Source of the DNA: Owenia fusiformis
Taxonomy: Eukaryota > Annelida > Polychaeta > Sabellida > Oweniidae
Direction of reading: 5' to 3'
DNA length: 64,000 bases
Assembly (NCBI GenBank): GCA_903813345.2
Contig: CAIIXF020000006.1
Coordinates: 5,318,989-5,382,988 of the forward strand
Shown: in pieces, positions 11,065-21,998 of the stretch
How positions within the stretch are numbered: the first letter of the stretch is position 1
How the letters are laid out: every line of letters starts with the position of its first letter
Made by a program: the position numbers and the translations under genes
Notes under the pieces: model-generated
What the model was told of the DNA's origin: nothing
What the model saw: the letters and a program-made list of their open reading frames with translations, nothing else
The model's database searches: none

Positions 11065-11200
11065 TTGTGCTTGACTTGAGAGGATTTGTGGATTAGTACT
11101 AATAGGTAACAGGGTCAGTAATTAGCATGATCTGGCTAACAAAACTGAACAAAAAACATTAATTGTATTTCTTACTTGAGCTTCATTCTCAGACTGACTT
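11065..11200 (+). repeat. Dispersed ~135-bp repeat, copy 1
   Basis: Complementary over its length to 24153-24289 (for example GAGAGGATTTGTGGATT here and AATCCACAAATCCTCTC there). It abuts the truncated left end of the tandem Env array. The other copy abuts an Env tail, so it marks two recombination or insertion junctions in the same gene family. Confidence 0.75.
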
Positions 11201-11211
11201 GGCTGTTACTG

Positions 11212-11578
11212 ACATCCCAACATTTTTTACAAATCATGAGTATGACAGTCAAAGACATGAGAGTTCCTTTGGGGCACCACAATATTGAAGACTTACAAGA
11301 AATGCTACACAGTCACTTGGAACTTGAGTCTAGGAGACTATGATGAGGATATGGTGGTCCCTTATGATAGAATGGAGCGGGACACACTACGGGGGGAGCT
11401 GACTCAAGAACTAATGAAGGTAAGGGCATGTTTGGGGGAAATTGAAGAATTTCAATTTGAGGGCATAATAAATCTGGAATGTGCAAATGTGAGCTTCAAT
11501 AAGCTCATAATTGGCGAGAACAAGATTTGGACCTTCCTACAACTGATTTCAATGACAAGCGATAGACTTGACCAGTAA
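11212..11578 (+). pseudogene. Array copy 0: truncated second ORF with internal deletion
   Basis: The array starts here, in mid-unit. The sequence follows the other copies to CACTTGGA at ~11320, then jumps to CTTGAGTCTAGGAG, losing ~190 bp across a short GGAA microhomology. The deletion shifts the frame, so only the downstream 90 residues remain readable. Confidence 0.8.
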
Positions 11579-12015
11579 TTTATTCTCCTCGTGCATTCGC
11601 TCAACTCCATTTGCTTAGAAAAAGTCATTGGTCATTATAGCAAGGGATAGAATTTCTTTATTATATTTCGTTTATAGAAAAATTTAATTCCACACTTCGG
11701 CATTTTATCACGAATATCTTGAAGGGACCAATAAATTTCTAAAATAATCAGTAATGGTCAATTCAAGATTGTAGGCTAAGGACCTTAACCATTTATATGG
11801 TCCATTGCCATGATTTGAAGTGAGGTAGAGAGATAGGAAACGTTTGATATTGGGTATTGAGGAGGCAATTAATTTTCAAGTTTGCTTGTTAAAAAATCTT
11901 GGCAACATTTTGACACAAAGATGCTGCAATTTTACGCAACATTGAACATAAAGCACTTTACTTATTAATATAGTCCATATTGAGCACCTCATTTCGTCGA
12001 ATTCTTAAAGCCGAG

Positions 12016-12669
12016 ATGGACGTCAGTTTTTACTTGTTTTTACTTTTGGTTTTTATCCATAATTGCAATGCAGCTGAGTCTTTGACCGAACGCCATCCAG
12101 GCGTGCAATTTACAGATAGTGGAGTTTTCTTAAACACGGATAATCAGTGGAGGCACACATTTGTTTTTGATTTGAAACCAACAAAGGTAAGAAGTTTCCT
12201 TCAGAAACCTAGATCTTGCACTAGCAAAAGTTAAACCATACACCAAAATGCAATATGTTCTGCCTTTCAAACAAATATCCTTGATTATGAAATCCAAAGA
12301 AATCATATACTAAGAGAGATTAGGAAACAGGAACGTTTGACAAAAATTTTGCTAAGGCATAAAACTTCCGGGAGACGCACTGCGCGGTCCCCTTTTGACT
12401 TTATATCAGACATTTCCCAATCATTATTTGGATTCGCTAAAGACTCAGATGTTCGCATTTTGACCAACCACATTAATCATTTGGAAGAAATTGCCAATTC
12501 TTCAGCGGGAAACATATTTGAATTTAGGGAACAATTTAGTAGTTATGCGGTGAAAATGGACGCAAGATTTGGGAATTTAATGACAGGCATAAAATATAAT
12601 TGTTCCCTGATTGGGTATATATTCAAAGTCCATTTGGTTACACCATCATTCATTACATCATTGTTCTGA
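12016..12669 (+). pseudogene. Array copy 1, ORF1: Env-like N-terminal half with one stop
   Basis: Same product as the intact ORF at 18677, but with TAA at 12232-12234 in place of an Asn codon. The frame is otherwise open to 12669. It keeps the signal peptide, the RRTAR cleavage motif and the fusion-peptide-like segment. Confidence 0.8.
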
Positions 12670-12700
12670 AAGAAACATCCCAACATTTTTTTTACAAATC

Positions 12701-13244
12701 ATGAATATGACAGGCAAAGACATGAGAGTTCCTTTGGGGCACCACAATATTAAAGACTTACAAAAAATGCTACACAGTCACTTGGAAGCCGCCAGGTTAA
12801 ACATGAGAAAAACAGAAGATGCATTCGACGGAGGTTACCTATCTAACTCAGATGCAAGGTGTTCATATTATGTTGCTGAGGCAAGTAGTCTCAGATCCAC
12901 TCTATACCTGCAAATTCTGCAGCAAGCAGCTGAGTGCCTGTTGAGCCAAGTTCATCTGGAGGAAGACGCCCTGTTGGGGAACTTGAGTCTAGGAGACTAT
13001 GATGAGGATATGGTGGTCCCTTATGATAGAATGGAGCGGGACGCACTACGGGGGGGGGGGGGAGCTGACTCAAGAACTAATGAAGGTAAGGGCATGTTTG
13101 GGGGTAATTGAAGAACTTCAATTTGAGGGCATCATAAATCTGGAATGTGCAAATGTGAGCTTCAATAAGCTCATAATTCGCGAGAACAAGATTTGGACCT
13201 TCCTACAACTAATTCCAATGACAAGCGATAAACTTGACCAGTAA
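12701..13244 (+). pseudogene. Array copy 1, ORF2: frameshifted by a 13-G run
   Basis: Open from 12701, but the six-G run present in intact copies is 13 G at ~13050-13062, shifting the frame to a stop at 13111. The original frame resumes to 13244. The T run upstream of the ATG is 8 instead of 7, which also puts ORF1 and ORF2 out of register. Confidence 0.8.
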
Positions 13245-13684
13245 TTTATTCTCCTTGTGCATTCGCTCAACTCCATTTGCTTATAAAGAAAAAGTCATTG
13301 GTCATATAGCAAGGGATAGAATTTCTTTATTATATTTCGTTTATAGAAAAATTTAATTCCACACTTCAGCATTTTATCACGAATATCTTGAAGGGACCAA
13401 TAAATTTCTAAAATAATCAGTAATGGTCAATTCAAGATTGGAGGCTAAGGACCTTAACCATTCATATGGTCCATTGCTATGATTTGAAGTGAGGTAGAGA
13501 GATAGGAAACCTTTGATATTGGGTATTGAGGAGGCAATTAATTTTCAAGTTTGCTTGTTACAAAATCTTGGCAACATTTTGACACAAAGATGCTGCAATT
13601 TTACGCAACATTGAACATAAAGCCCTTTTCTTATTAATATAGTCCATATTGAGCACCTCATTTCGTCGGATTCTTAAAGCCGAG

Positions 13685-14338
13685 ATGGACGTCAGTTTTT
13701 ACTTGTTTTTACTTTTGGTTTTTATCCATAATTGCAATGCAACTGAGTCTTTGACCGAACGCCATCCAGGCGTGCAATTTACAGATAGTGGAGTTTTCTT
13801 TAACACGGATAATCACTAGAGGCACACATTTGTTTTTGATTTGAAACCAACAAAGGTAAGAAGTTTCCTTCAGAAACATAGATCTTGCACTAGCAAAAAT
13901 CAAACCATACACCAAAATGCAATATGTTCTGCCTTTCAAACAAATATCCTTGATTATGAAATCCAAAGAAATCATATACTAAGAGAGATTAGGAAACAGG
14001 AACGTTTGACAAAAATTTTGCTAAGGCATAAAATTTCCGGGAGACGCACTGCGCGATCCCCTTTTGACTTTATATCAGACATTTCCCAATCATTATTTGG
14101 ATTCGCTAAAGACTCAGATGTTCGCATTTTGACCAGCCACATTAATCATTTGGAAGAAATTGCCAATTCTTCAGCGGGAAACATATTTGAATTTAGGGAA
14201 CAATTTAGTAGTTATGCGGTGAAAATGGACGCAAGATTTGAGAATTTAATGACAGGCATAAAATATAATTGTTCCCTGATTGGGTATATATTCGAAGTCC
14301 ATTTGGTTACACCATCATTCATTACATCATTGTTCTGA
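13685..14338 (+). pseudogene. Array copy 2, ORF1: Env-like N-terminal half with TAG
   Basis: A TAG at 13817-13819 replaces the Trp codon of the NTDNHWRH block; the rest is open to 14338. The same TAG is present in copy 4, so it predates the dimer duplication. Confidence 0.85.
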
Positions 14339-14368
14339 AAGAAACATCCCAACATTTTTTTACAAATC

Positions 14369-14905
14369 ATGAGTATGACAGGCAAAGACATGAGAGTTCC
14401 TTTGGGGCACCACAATATTAAAGACTTACAAAAAATGCTACACAGTCACTTGGAAGCCGCCAGGTTAAACATGAGAAGAACAGAAGATGCATTCGACGGA
14501 GGTTACCTATCTAGCTCAGATGCAAGGTGTTCATATTATGTTGCTGAGGCAAGTAGTCTCAGATCCACTCTATACCTGCAAATTCTGCAGCAAGCAGCTA
14601 AGGGCCTGTTGAGCCAAGTTCATCTGGAGGAAGATGCCCAGTTTGGGAATTTGAGTCTAGGAGACTATGATGAGGATATGGTGGTCCCTTATGATAGAAT
14701 GGAGCGGGACGCACTACGGGGGGAGCTGACTCAAGAAATAATGAAGGTAAGGGCATGTTTGGGGGAAATTGAAGTACTTCAATTTGAGGGCATCATAAAT
14801 CTGGAATGTGCAAATGTGAGCTTCAATAAGCTCATAATTCGCGAGAACAAGATTTGGACCTTCCTACAACTGATTTCAATGACAAGCGATAAACTTGACC
14901 AGTAA
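14369..14905 (+). CDS. Array copy 2, ORF2: intact 178-residue open frame
   Basis: Starts MSMTGKDMRV and ends TSDKLDQ. Mostly charged and helical in character, with an acidic GDYDED patch and an Arg/Glu-rich segment (YDRMERDALRGELTQE). It has no signal peptide or membrane segment. It lies in frame with ORF1, separated by the TGA at 14336-14338 and ten open codons. The family is not recognised beyond its position after an Env-like head. AAGgtaagg near 14744 is a consensus splice donor that may or may not be used. Confidence 0.5.
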   Translation: MSMTGKDMRVPLGHHNIKDLQKMLHSHLEAARLNMRRTEDAFDGGYLSSSDARCSYYVAEASSLRSTLYLQILQQAAKGLLSQVHLEEDAQFGNLSLGDYDEDMVVPYDRMERDALRGELTQEIMKVRACLGEIEVLQFEGIINLECANVSFNKLIIRENKIWTFLQLISMTSDKLDQ

Positions 14906-15345
14906 TTTATTCTTCTTGTGCATTCGCTCAACTCCATTTGCTTAAAAAGAAAAAGTCATTGGTCATATAGCAAGGGATAGAATTTCTTTATTATATTTCG
15001 TTTATAGAAAAATTTAATTCCACACTTCAGCATTTTATCACGAATATCTTGAAGGGACCAATAAATTTCTAAAATAATCAGTAATGGTCAATTCAAGATT
15101 GGAGGCTAAGAACCTTAACCATTCATATGGTCCATTGCCATTATTTGAAGTGAGGTAGAGAGATAGGAAACCTTTGATATTGGGTATTGAGGAGGCAATT
15201 AATTTTCAAGTTTGCTTGTTACAAAATCTTGGCAACATTTTGACACAAAGATGCTGCAATTTTACGCAACATTGAACATAAAGCCCTTTACTTATTAATA
15301 TAGTCCATATTGAGCACCTCATTTCGTCGAATTCTTAAAGCCGAG

Positions 15346-15999
15346 ATGGACGTCAGTTTTTACTTGTTTTTACTTTTGGTTTTTATCCATAATTGCAATG
15401 CAACTGAGTCTTTGACCGAACGCCATCCAGGCGTGCAATTTACAGATATTGGAGTTTTCTTAAACACGGATAATCACTGGAGGCACACATTTGTTTTTGA
15501 TTTGAAACCAACAAAGGTAAGAAGTTTCCTTCAGAAACCTAGATCTTGCACTAGCAAAAATCAAACCATACACCAAAATGCAATATGATCTGCCTTTCAA
15601 ACAAATATCCTTGATTATGAAATCCAAAGAAATCATATACTAAGAGAGATTATGAAACAGGAACGTTTGACAAAACTTTTGCTAAGGCATAAAACTTCCG
15701 GGAGATGCACTGCGCGATGCCCTTTTGACTTTATATCAGACATTTCCCAATCATTATTTGGATTCGCTAAAGACTCAGATGTTCGCATTTTGACAAACCA
15801 CATTAATCATTTGGAAGAAATTGCCAATTCTTCAGCGGGAAACATATTTGAATTTAGGGAACAATTTAGTAGTTATGAGGTGAAAACGGACGCAAGATTT
15901 GAGAATTTAATGACAGGCATAAAATATAATTGTTCCCTGATTGGGTATATATTCAAAGTCCATTTGGTTACACCATCATTCATTACATCATTGTTCTGA
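15346..15999 (+). pseudogene. Array copy 3, ORF1: Env-like N-terminal half with TGA
   Basis: TGA at 15586-15588 replaces a Cys codon; the frame is otherwise open to 15999. Extra substitutions around the cleavage motif (RRTARS becomes RCTARC) weaken the furin-type site. Confidence 0.8.
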
Positions 16000-16030
16000 A
16001 AGAAACATCCCAACATTTTTTTTACAAATC

Positions 16031-16575
16031 ATGAGTATGACAGGCAAAGACATGAGAGTTCCTTTGGGGCACCACAATATTAAAGACTTACAAAAAATGC
16101 TACACAGTCACTTGGAAGCCGCCAGGTTAAACATGAGAAAAACAGAAGATGCATTCGACGGAGGTTACCTATCTAACTCAGATGCAAGGTGTTCATATTA
16201 TGTTGCTGAGGCAAGTAGTCTCAGATCCACTCTATACCTGCAAATTCTGCAGCAAGCAGCTGAGTGCCTGTTGAGCCAAGTTCATCTGGAGGAAGACGCC
16301 CAGTTGGGGAACTTGAGTCTAGGAGACTATGATGAGGATATGGTGGTCCCTTATGATAGAATGGAGCGGGACGCACTACGGGGGGGGGGGGGGAGCTGAC
16401 TCAAGAACTAATTAAGGTAAGGGCATGTTTGGGGGTAATTGAAGAACTTCAATTTGAGGGCATCATAAATCTGGAATGTGCAAATGTGAGCTTCAATAAG
16501 CTCATAATTCGCGAGAACAAGATTTGGACCTTCCTACAACTGATTCCAATGACAAGCGATAAACTTGACCAGTAA
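16031..16575 (+). pseudogene. Array copy 3, ORF2: frameshifted by a 14-G run
   Basis: Identical in design to copy 1. The G run is 14 long (~16380-16393) and the ORF ends at 16399. The 8-T run upstream is also shared with copy 1. Confidence 0.8.
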
Positions 16576-17015
16576 TTTATTCTCCTTGTGCATTCGCTCA
16601 ACTCCATTTGCTTATAAAGAAAAAGTCATTGGTCATATAGCAAGGGATAGAATTTCTTTATTATATTTCGTTTATAGAAAAATTTAATTCCACACTTCAG
16701 CATTTTATCACGAATATCTTGAAGGGACCAATAATTTTCTAAAATAATCAGTAATGGTCAATTCAAGATTGGAGGCTAAGGACCTTAACCATTCATATGG
16801 TCCATTGCTATGATTTGAAGTGAGGTAGAGAGATAGGAAACCTTTGATATTGGGTATTGAGGAGGCAATTAATTTTCAAGTTTGCTTGTTACAAAATCTT
16901 GGCAACATTTTGACACAAAGATGCTGCAATTTTACGCAACATTGAACATAAAGCCCTTTTCTTATTAATATAGTCCATATTGAGCACCTCATTTCGTCGG
17001 ATTCTTAAAGCCGAG

Positions 17016-17669
17016 ATGGACGTCAGTTTTTACTTGTTTTTACTTTTGGTTTTTATCCATAATTGCAATGCAACTGAGTCTTTGACCGAACGCCATCCAG
17101 GCGTGCAATTTACAGATAGTGGAGTTTTCTTTAACACGGATAATCACTAGAGGCACACATTTGTTTTTGATTTGAAACCAACAAAGGTAAGAAGTTTCCT
17201 TCAGAAACATAGATCTTGCACTAGCAAAAATCAAACCATTCACCAAAATGCAATATGTTCTGCCTTTCAAACAAATATCCTTGATTATGAAACCCAAAGA
17301 AATCATATACTAAGAGAGATTAGGAAACAGGAACGTTTGACAAAAATTTTGCTAAGGCATAAAATTTCCGGGAGACGCACTGCGCGATCCCCTTTTGACT
17401 TTATATCAGACATTTCCCAATCATTATTTGGATTCGCTAAAGACTCAGATGTTCGCATTTTGACCAGCCACATTAATCATTTGGAAGAAATTGCCAATTC
17501 TTCAGCGGGAAACATATTTGAATTTAGGGAACAATTTAGTAGTTATGCGGTGAAAATGGACGCAAGATTTGAGAATTTAATGACAGGCATAAAATATAAT
17601 TGTTCCCTGATTGGGTATATATTCGAAGTCCATTTGGTTACACCATCATTCATTACATCATTGTTCTGA
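17016..17669 (+). pseudogene. Array copy 4, ORF1: Env-like N-terminal half with TAG
   Basis: Near-identical to copy 2, including the TAG (17148-17150). Open to 17669 after the stop. Confidence 0.85.
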
Positions 17670-17699
17670 AAGAAACATCCCAACATTTTTTTACAAATC

Positions 17700-18236
17700 A
17701 TGAGTATGACAGGCAAAGACATGAGAGTTCCTTTGGGGCACCACAATATTAAAGACTTACAAAAAATGCTACACAGTCACTTGGAAGCCGCAAGGTTAAA
17801 CATGAGAAGAACAGAAGATGCATTCGACGGAGGTTACCTATCTAGCTCAGATGCAAGGTGTTCATATTATGTTGCTGAGGCAAGTAGTCTCAGATCCACT
17901 CTATACCTGCAAATTCTGCAGCAAGCAGCTAAGGGCCTGTTGAGCCAAGTTCATCTGGAGGAAGATGCCCAGTTTGGGAATTTGAGTCTAGGAGACTATG
18001 ATGAGGATATGGTGGTCCCTTATGATAGAATGGAGCGGGACGCACTACGGGGGGAGCTGACTCAAGAAATAATGAAGGTAAGGGCATGTTTGGGGGAAAT
18101 TGAAGTACTTCAATTTGAGGGCATCATAAATCTGGAATGTGCAAATGTGAGCTTCAATAAGCTCATAATTCGCGAGAACAAGATTTGGACCTTCCTACAA
18201 CTGATTTCAATGACAAGCGATAAACTTGACCAGTAA
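17700..18236 (+). CDS. Array copy 4, ORF2: intact 178-residue open frame
   Basis: Same protein as at 14369. In frame with ORF1 across the TGA at 17667-17669. Confidence 0.5.
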   Translation: MSMTGKDMRVPLGHHNIKDLQKMLHSHLEAARLNMRRTEDAFDGGYLSSSDARCSYYVAEASSLRSTLYLQILQQAAKGLLSQVHLEEDAQFGNLSLGDYDEDMVVPYDRMERDALRGELTQEIMKVRACLGEIEVLQFEGIINLECANVSFNKLIIRENKIWTFLQLISMTSDKLDQ

Positions 18237-18676
18237 TTTATTCTCCTTGTGCATTCGCTCAACTCCATTTGCTTAAAAAGAAAAAGTCATTGGTCATATA
18301 GCAAGGGATAGAATTTCTTTATTATATTTCGTTTATAGAAAAATTTAATTCCACACTTCAGCATTTTATCACGAATATCTTGAAGGGACCAATAAATTTC
18401 TAAAATAATCAGTAATGGTCAATTCAAGATTGGAGGCTAAGAACCTTAACCATTCATATGGTCCATTGCCATTATTTGAAGTGAGGTAGAGAGATAGGAA
18501 ACCTTTGATATTGGGTATTGAGGAGGCAATTAATTTTCAAGTTTGCTTGTTACAAAATCTTGGCAACATTTTGACACAAAGATGCTGCAATTTTACGCAA
18601 CATTGAACATAAAGCCCTTTACTTATTAATATAGTCCATATTGAGCACCTCATTCCGTCGAATTCTTAAAGCCGAG

Positions 18677-19330
18677 ATGGACGTCAGTTTTTACTTGTTT
18701 TTACTTTTGGTTTTTATCCATAATTGCAATGCAACTGAGTCTTTGACCGAACGCCATCCAGGCGTGCAATTTACAGATAGTGGAGTTTTCTTAAACACGG
18801 ATAATCACTGGAGGCACACATTTGTTTTTGATTTGAAACCAACAAAGGTAAGAAGTTTCCTTCAGAAACCTAGATCTTGCACTAGCAAAAATCAAACCAT
18901 ACACCAAAATGCAATATGTTCTGCCTTTCAAACAAATATCCTTGATTATGAAATCCAAATAAATCATATACTAAGAGAGATTAGGAAACAGGAACGTTTG
19001 ACAAAAAATTTGCTAAGGCATAAAACTTCCGGGAGACGCACTGCGCGGTCCCCTTTTGACTTTATATCAGACATTTCCCAATCATTATTTGGATTCGCTA
19101 AAGACTCAGATGTTCGCATTTTGACCAACCACATTAATCATTTGGAAGAAATTGCCAATTCTTCAGCGGGAAACATATTTGAATTTAGGGAACAATTTAG
19201 TAGTTATGCGGTGAAAATGGACGCAAGATTTGGGAATTTAATGACAGGCATAAAATATAATTGTTCCCTGATTGGGTATATATTCGAAGTCCATTTGGTT
19301 ACACCATCATTCATTACATCATTGTTCTGA
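18677..19330 (+). CDS. Array copy 5, ORF1: intact Env-like N-terminal half (217 residues)
   Basis: The ATG at 18677 opens a signal peptide (FYLFLLLVFIHNCNA), then a PGVQF...SGVFLNTDNHW strand and FVFDL, the N-terminal pattern of baculovirus F / gypsy Env. Two Cys and a helical region follow, then RRTAR|S, a furin-type RxxR site (~residue 130), followed at once by FDFISDISQSLFGF, which matches the family's fusion peptide (Phe-Asp/Asn-Phe-x(3-5)-Ser-Leu-Phe-Gly). Next come a heptad-like INHLEEI region and VDARFGNLM-type residues shared with the copy at 5.5 kb. Two NxS/T sites are visible. The ORF ends in TGA at 19330, before any membrane anchor. A conserved ACAAAGgtaaga near 18846 could be a splice donor. 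Fusion-protein ancestry is strongly suggested; present function is unknown. Confidence 0.7.
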   Translation: MDVSFYLFLLLVFIHNCNATESLTERHPGVQFTDSGVFLNTDNHWRHTFVFDLKPTKVRSFLQKPRSCTSKNQTIHQNAICSAFQTNILDYEIQINHILREIRKQERLTKNLLRHKTSGRRTARSPFDFISDISQSLFGFAKDSDVRILTNHINHLEEIANSSAGNIFEFREQFSSYAVKMDARFGNLMTGIKYNCSLIGYIFEVHLVTPSFITSLF

Positions 19331-19360
19331 AAGAAACATCCCAACATTTTTTTACAAATC

Positions 19361-19897
19361 ATGAGTATGACAGGCAAAGACATGAGAGTTCCTTTGGGGC
19401 ACCACAATATTAAAGACTTACAAAAAATGCTACACAGTCACTTGGAAGCCGCCAGGTTAAACATGAGAAGAACAGAAGATGCATTCGACGGAGGTTACCT
19501 ATCTAGCTCAGATGCAAGGTGTTCATATTATGTTGCTGAGGCAAGTAGTCTCAGATCCACTCTATACCTGCAAATTCTGCAGCAAGCAGCTAAGGGCCTG
19601 TTGAGCCAAGTTCATCTGGAGGAAGATGCCCAGTTTGGGAATTTGAGTCTAGGAGACTATGATGAGGATATGGTGGTCCCTTATGATAGAATGGAGCGGG
19701 ACGCACTACGGGGGGAGCTGACTCAAGAACTAATGAAGGTAAGGGCATGTTTGGGGGAAATTGAAGTACTTCAATTTGAGGGCATCATAAATCTGGAATG
19801 TGCAAATGTGAGCTTCAATAAGCTCATAATTCGCGAGAACAAGATTTGGACCTTCCTACAACTGATTTCAATGACAAGCGATAAACTTGACCAGTAA
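19361..19897 (+). CDS. Array copy 5, ORF2: intact 178-residue open frame
   Basis: Same protein as at 14369 with minor substitutions. In frame with ORF1 across TGA 19328-19330, so ORF1 plus ORF2 would be ~405 sense codons if the stop were read through or were secondary. Confidence 0.55.
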   Translation: MSMTGKDMRVPLGHHNIKDLQKMLHSHLEAARLNMRRTEDAFDGGYLSSSDARCSYYVAEASSLRSTLYLQILQQAAKGLLSQVHLEEDAQFGNLSLGDYDEDMVVPYDRMERDALRGELTQELMKVRACLGEIEVLQFEGIINLECANVSFNKLIIRENKIWTFLQLISMTSDKLDQ

Positions 19898-20337
19898 TTT
19901 ATTCTCCTTGTGCATTCGCTCAACTCCATTTGCTTAAAAAGAAAAAGTCATTGGTCATATAGCAAGGGATAGAATTTCTTTATTATATTTCGTTTATAGA
20001 AAAATTTAATTCCACACTTCAGCATTTTATCACGAATATCTTGAAGGGACCAATAAATTTCTAAAATAATCAGTAATGGTCAATTCAAGATTGGAGGCTA
20101 AGGACCTTAACCATTCATATGGTCCATTGCTATGATTTGAAGTGAGGTAGAGAGATAGGAAACCTTTGATATTGGGTATTGAGGAGGCAATTAATTTTCA
20201 AGTTTGCTTGTTACAAAATCTTGGCAACATTTTGACACAAAGATGCTGCAATTTTACGCAACATTGAACATAAAGCCCTTTACTTATTAATATAGTCCAT
20301 ATTGAGCACCTCATTTCGTCGAATTCTTAAAGCCGAG

Positions 20338-20991
20338 ATGGACGTCAGTTTTTACTTGTTTTTACTTTTGGTTTTTATCCATAATTGCAATGCAACTGAG
20401 TCTTTGACCGAACGCCATCCAGGCGTGCAATTTACAGATAGTGGAGTTTTCTTAAACACGGATAATCACTGGAGGCACACATTTGTTTTTGATTTGAAAC
20501 CAACAAAGGTAAGAAGTTTCCTTCAGAAACCTAGATCTTGCACTAGCAAAAATCAAACCATACACCAAAATGCAATATGTTCTGCCTTTCAAACAAATAT
20601 CCTTGATTATGAAATCCAAAGAAATCATATACTAAGAGAGATTAGGAAACCGGAACGTTTGACAAAAATTTTGCTAAGGCATAAAACTTCCGGGAGACGC
20701 ACTGCGCGGTCCCCTTTTGACCTTATATCAGATATTTCCCAATCATTATTTGGATTCGCTAAAGACTCAGATGTTCGCATTTTGACCAACCACATTAATC
20801 ATTTGAAAGAAATTGCCAATTCCTCAGCGGGAAACATATTTGAATTTAGGGAACAATTTAGTAGTTATGCGGTGAAATTGGACGCAAGATTTGGGAATTT
20901 AATGACAGGCATAAAATATAATTGTTCCCTGATTGGGTATATATTCGAAGTCCATTTGGTTACACCATCATTCATTACATCATTGTTCTGA
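20338..20991 (+). CDS. Array copy 6, ORF1: intact Env-like N-terminal half (217 residues)
   Basis: As for 18677: signal peptide, RRTAR cleavage motif and fusion-peptide-like segment all kept. Substitutions (Lys-Gln to Lys-Pro, Phe to Leu after the Asp of the fusion segment, Glu to Lys) are private to this copy. TGA at 20989-20991. Confidence 0.7.
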   Translation: MDVSFYLFLLLVFIHNCNATESLTERHPGVQFTDSGVFLNTDNHWRHTFVFDLKPTKVRSFLQKPRSCTSKNQTIHQNAICSAFQTNILDYEIQRNHILREIRKPERLTKILLRHKTSGRRTARSPFDLISDISQSLFGFAKDSDVRILTNHINHLKEIANSSAGNIFEFREQFSSYAVKLDARFGNLMTGIKYNCSLIGYIFEVHLVTPSFITSLF

Positions 20992-21021
20992 AAGAAACAT
21001 CCCAACATTTTTTTACAAATC

Positions 21022-21558
21022 ATGAGTATGACAGGCAAAGACATGAGAGTTCCTTTGGGGCACCACAATATTAAAGACTTACAAAAAATGCTACACAGTC
21101 ACTTGGAAGCCGCCAGGTTAAACATGAGAAGAACAGAAGATGCATTCGACGGAGGTTACCTATCAAGCTCAGATGCAAGGTGTTCATATTATGTTGCTGA
21201 GGCAAGTAGTCTCAGATCCACTCTATACCTGCAAATTCTGCAGCAAGCAGCTGAGGGCCTGTTGAGCCAAGTTCATCTGGAGGAAGACGCCCAGTTGGGG
21301 AACTTGAGTCTAGGAGACTATGATGAGGATATGGTGGTCCCTTATGATAGAATGGAGCGGGACGCACTACGGGGGGAGCTGACTCAAGAACTAATGAAGG
21401 TAAGGGCATGTTTGGGGGAAATTGAAGAACTTCAATTTGAGGGCATCATAAATCTGGAATGTGCAAATGTGAGCTTCAATAAGCTCATAATTCGCGAGAA
21501 CAAGATTTGGACCTTCCTACAACTGATTTCAATGACAAGCGATAAACTTGACCAGTGA
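21022..21558 (+). CDS. Array copy 6, ORF2: intact 178-residue open frame
   Basis: As for 19361, but ends in TGA instead of TAA and carries the Gly/Leu variants of the copy 1/3 class in the middle, suggesting exchange between units. Confidence 0.55.
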   Translation: MSMTGKDMRVPLGHHNIKDLQKMLHSHLEAARLNMRRTEDAFDGGYLSSSDARCSYYVAEASSLRSTLYLQILQQAAEGLLSQVHLEEDAQLGNLSLGDYDEDMVVPYDRMERDALRGELTQELMKVRACLGEIEELQFEGIINLECANVSFNKLIIRENKIWTFLQLISMTSDKLDQ

Positions 21559-21998
21559 TTTATTCTCCTTGTGCATTCGCTCAACTCCATTTGCTTAAAA
21601 AGAAAAAGTCATTGGTCATATAGCAAGGGATAGAATTTCTTTATTATATTTCGTTTATAGAAAAATTTAATTCCACACTTCAGCATTTTATCACGAATAT
21701 CTTGAAGGGACCAATAAATTTCTAAAATAATCAGTAATGGTCAATTAAAGATTGGAGGCTAAGGACCTTAACCATTCATATGGTCCATTGTCATGATTTG
21801 AAGTGAGGTAGAGAGATAGGAAACGTTTGATATTGGGTATTGAGGAGGCAATTAATTTTCAAGTTTGCTTGTTACAAAATCTTGGCAACATTTTGACACA
21901 AAGATGCTGCAACTTTACGCAACATTGAACATAAAGCACTTTACTTATTAATATAGTCCATATTGAGCACCTCATTTCGTCGAATTCTTAAACCCAAG

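Noticed and set aside
13709-13975. Minus-strand ORFs repeated in each array unit (also at 14212, 17040, 17543, 19204, 20865)
   Set aside because: They mirror the plus-strand Env-like frames, recur because the DNA repeats, and have no signal or motif of their own.
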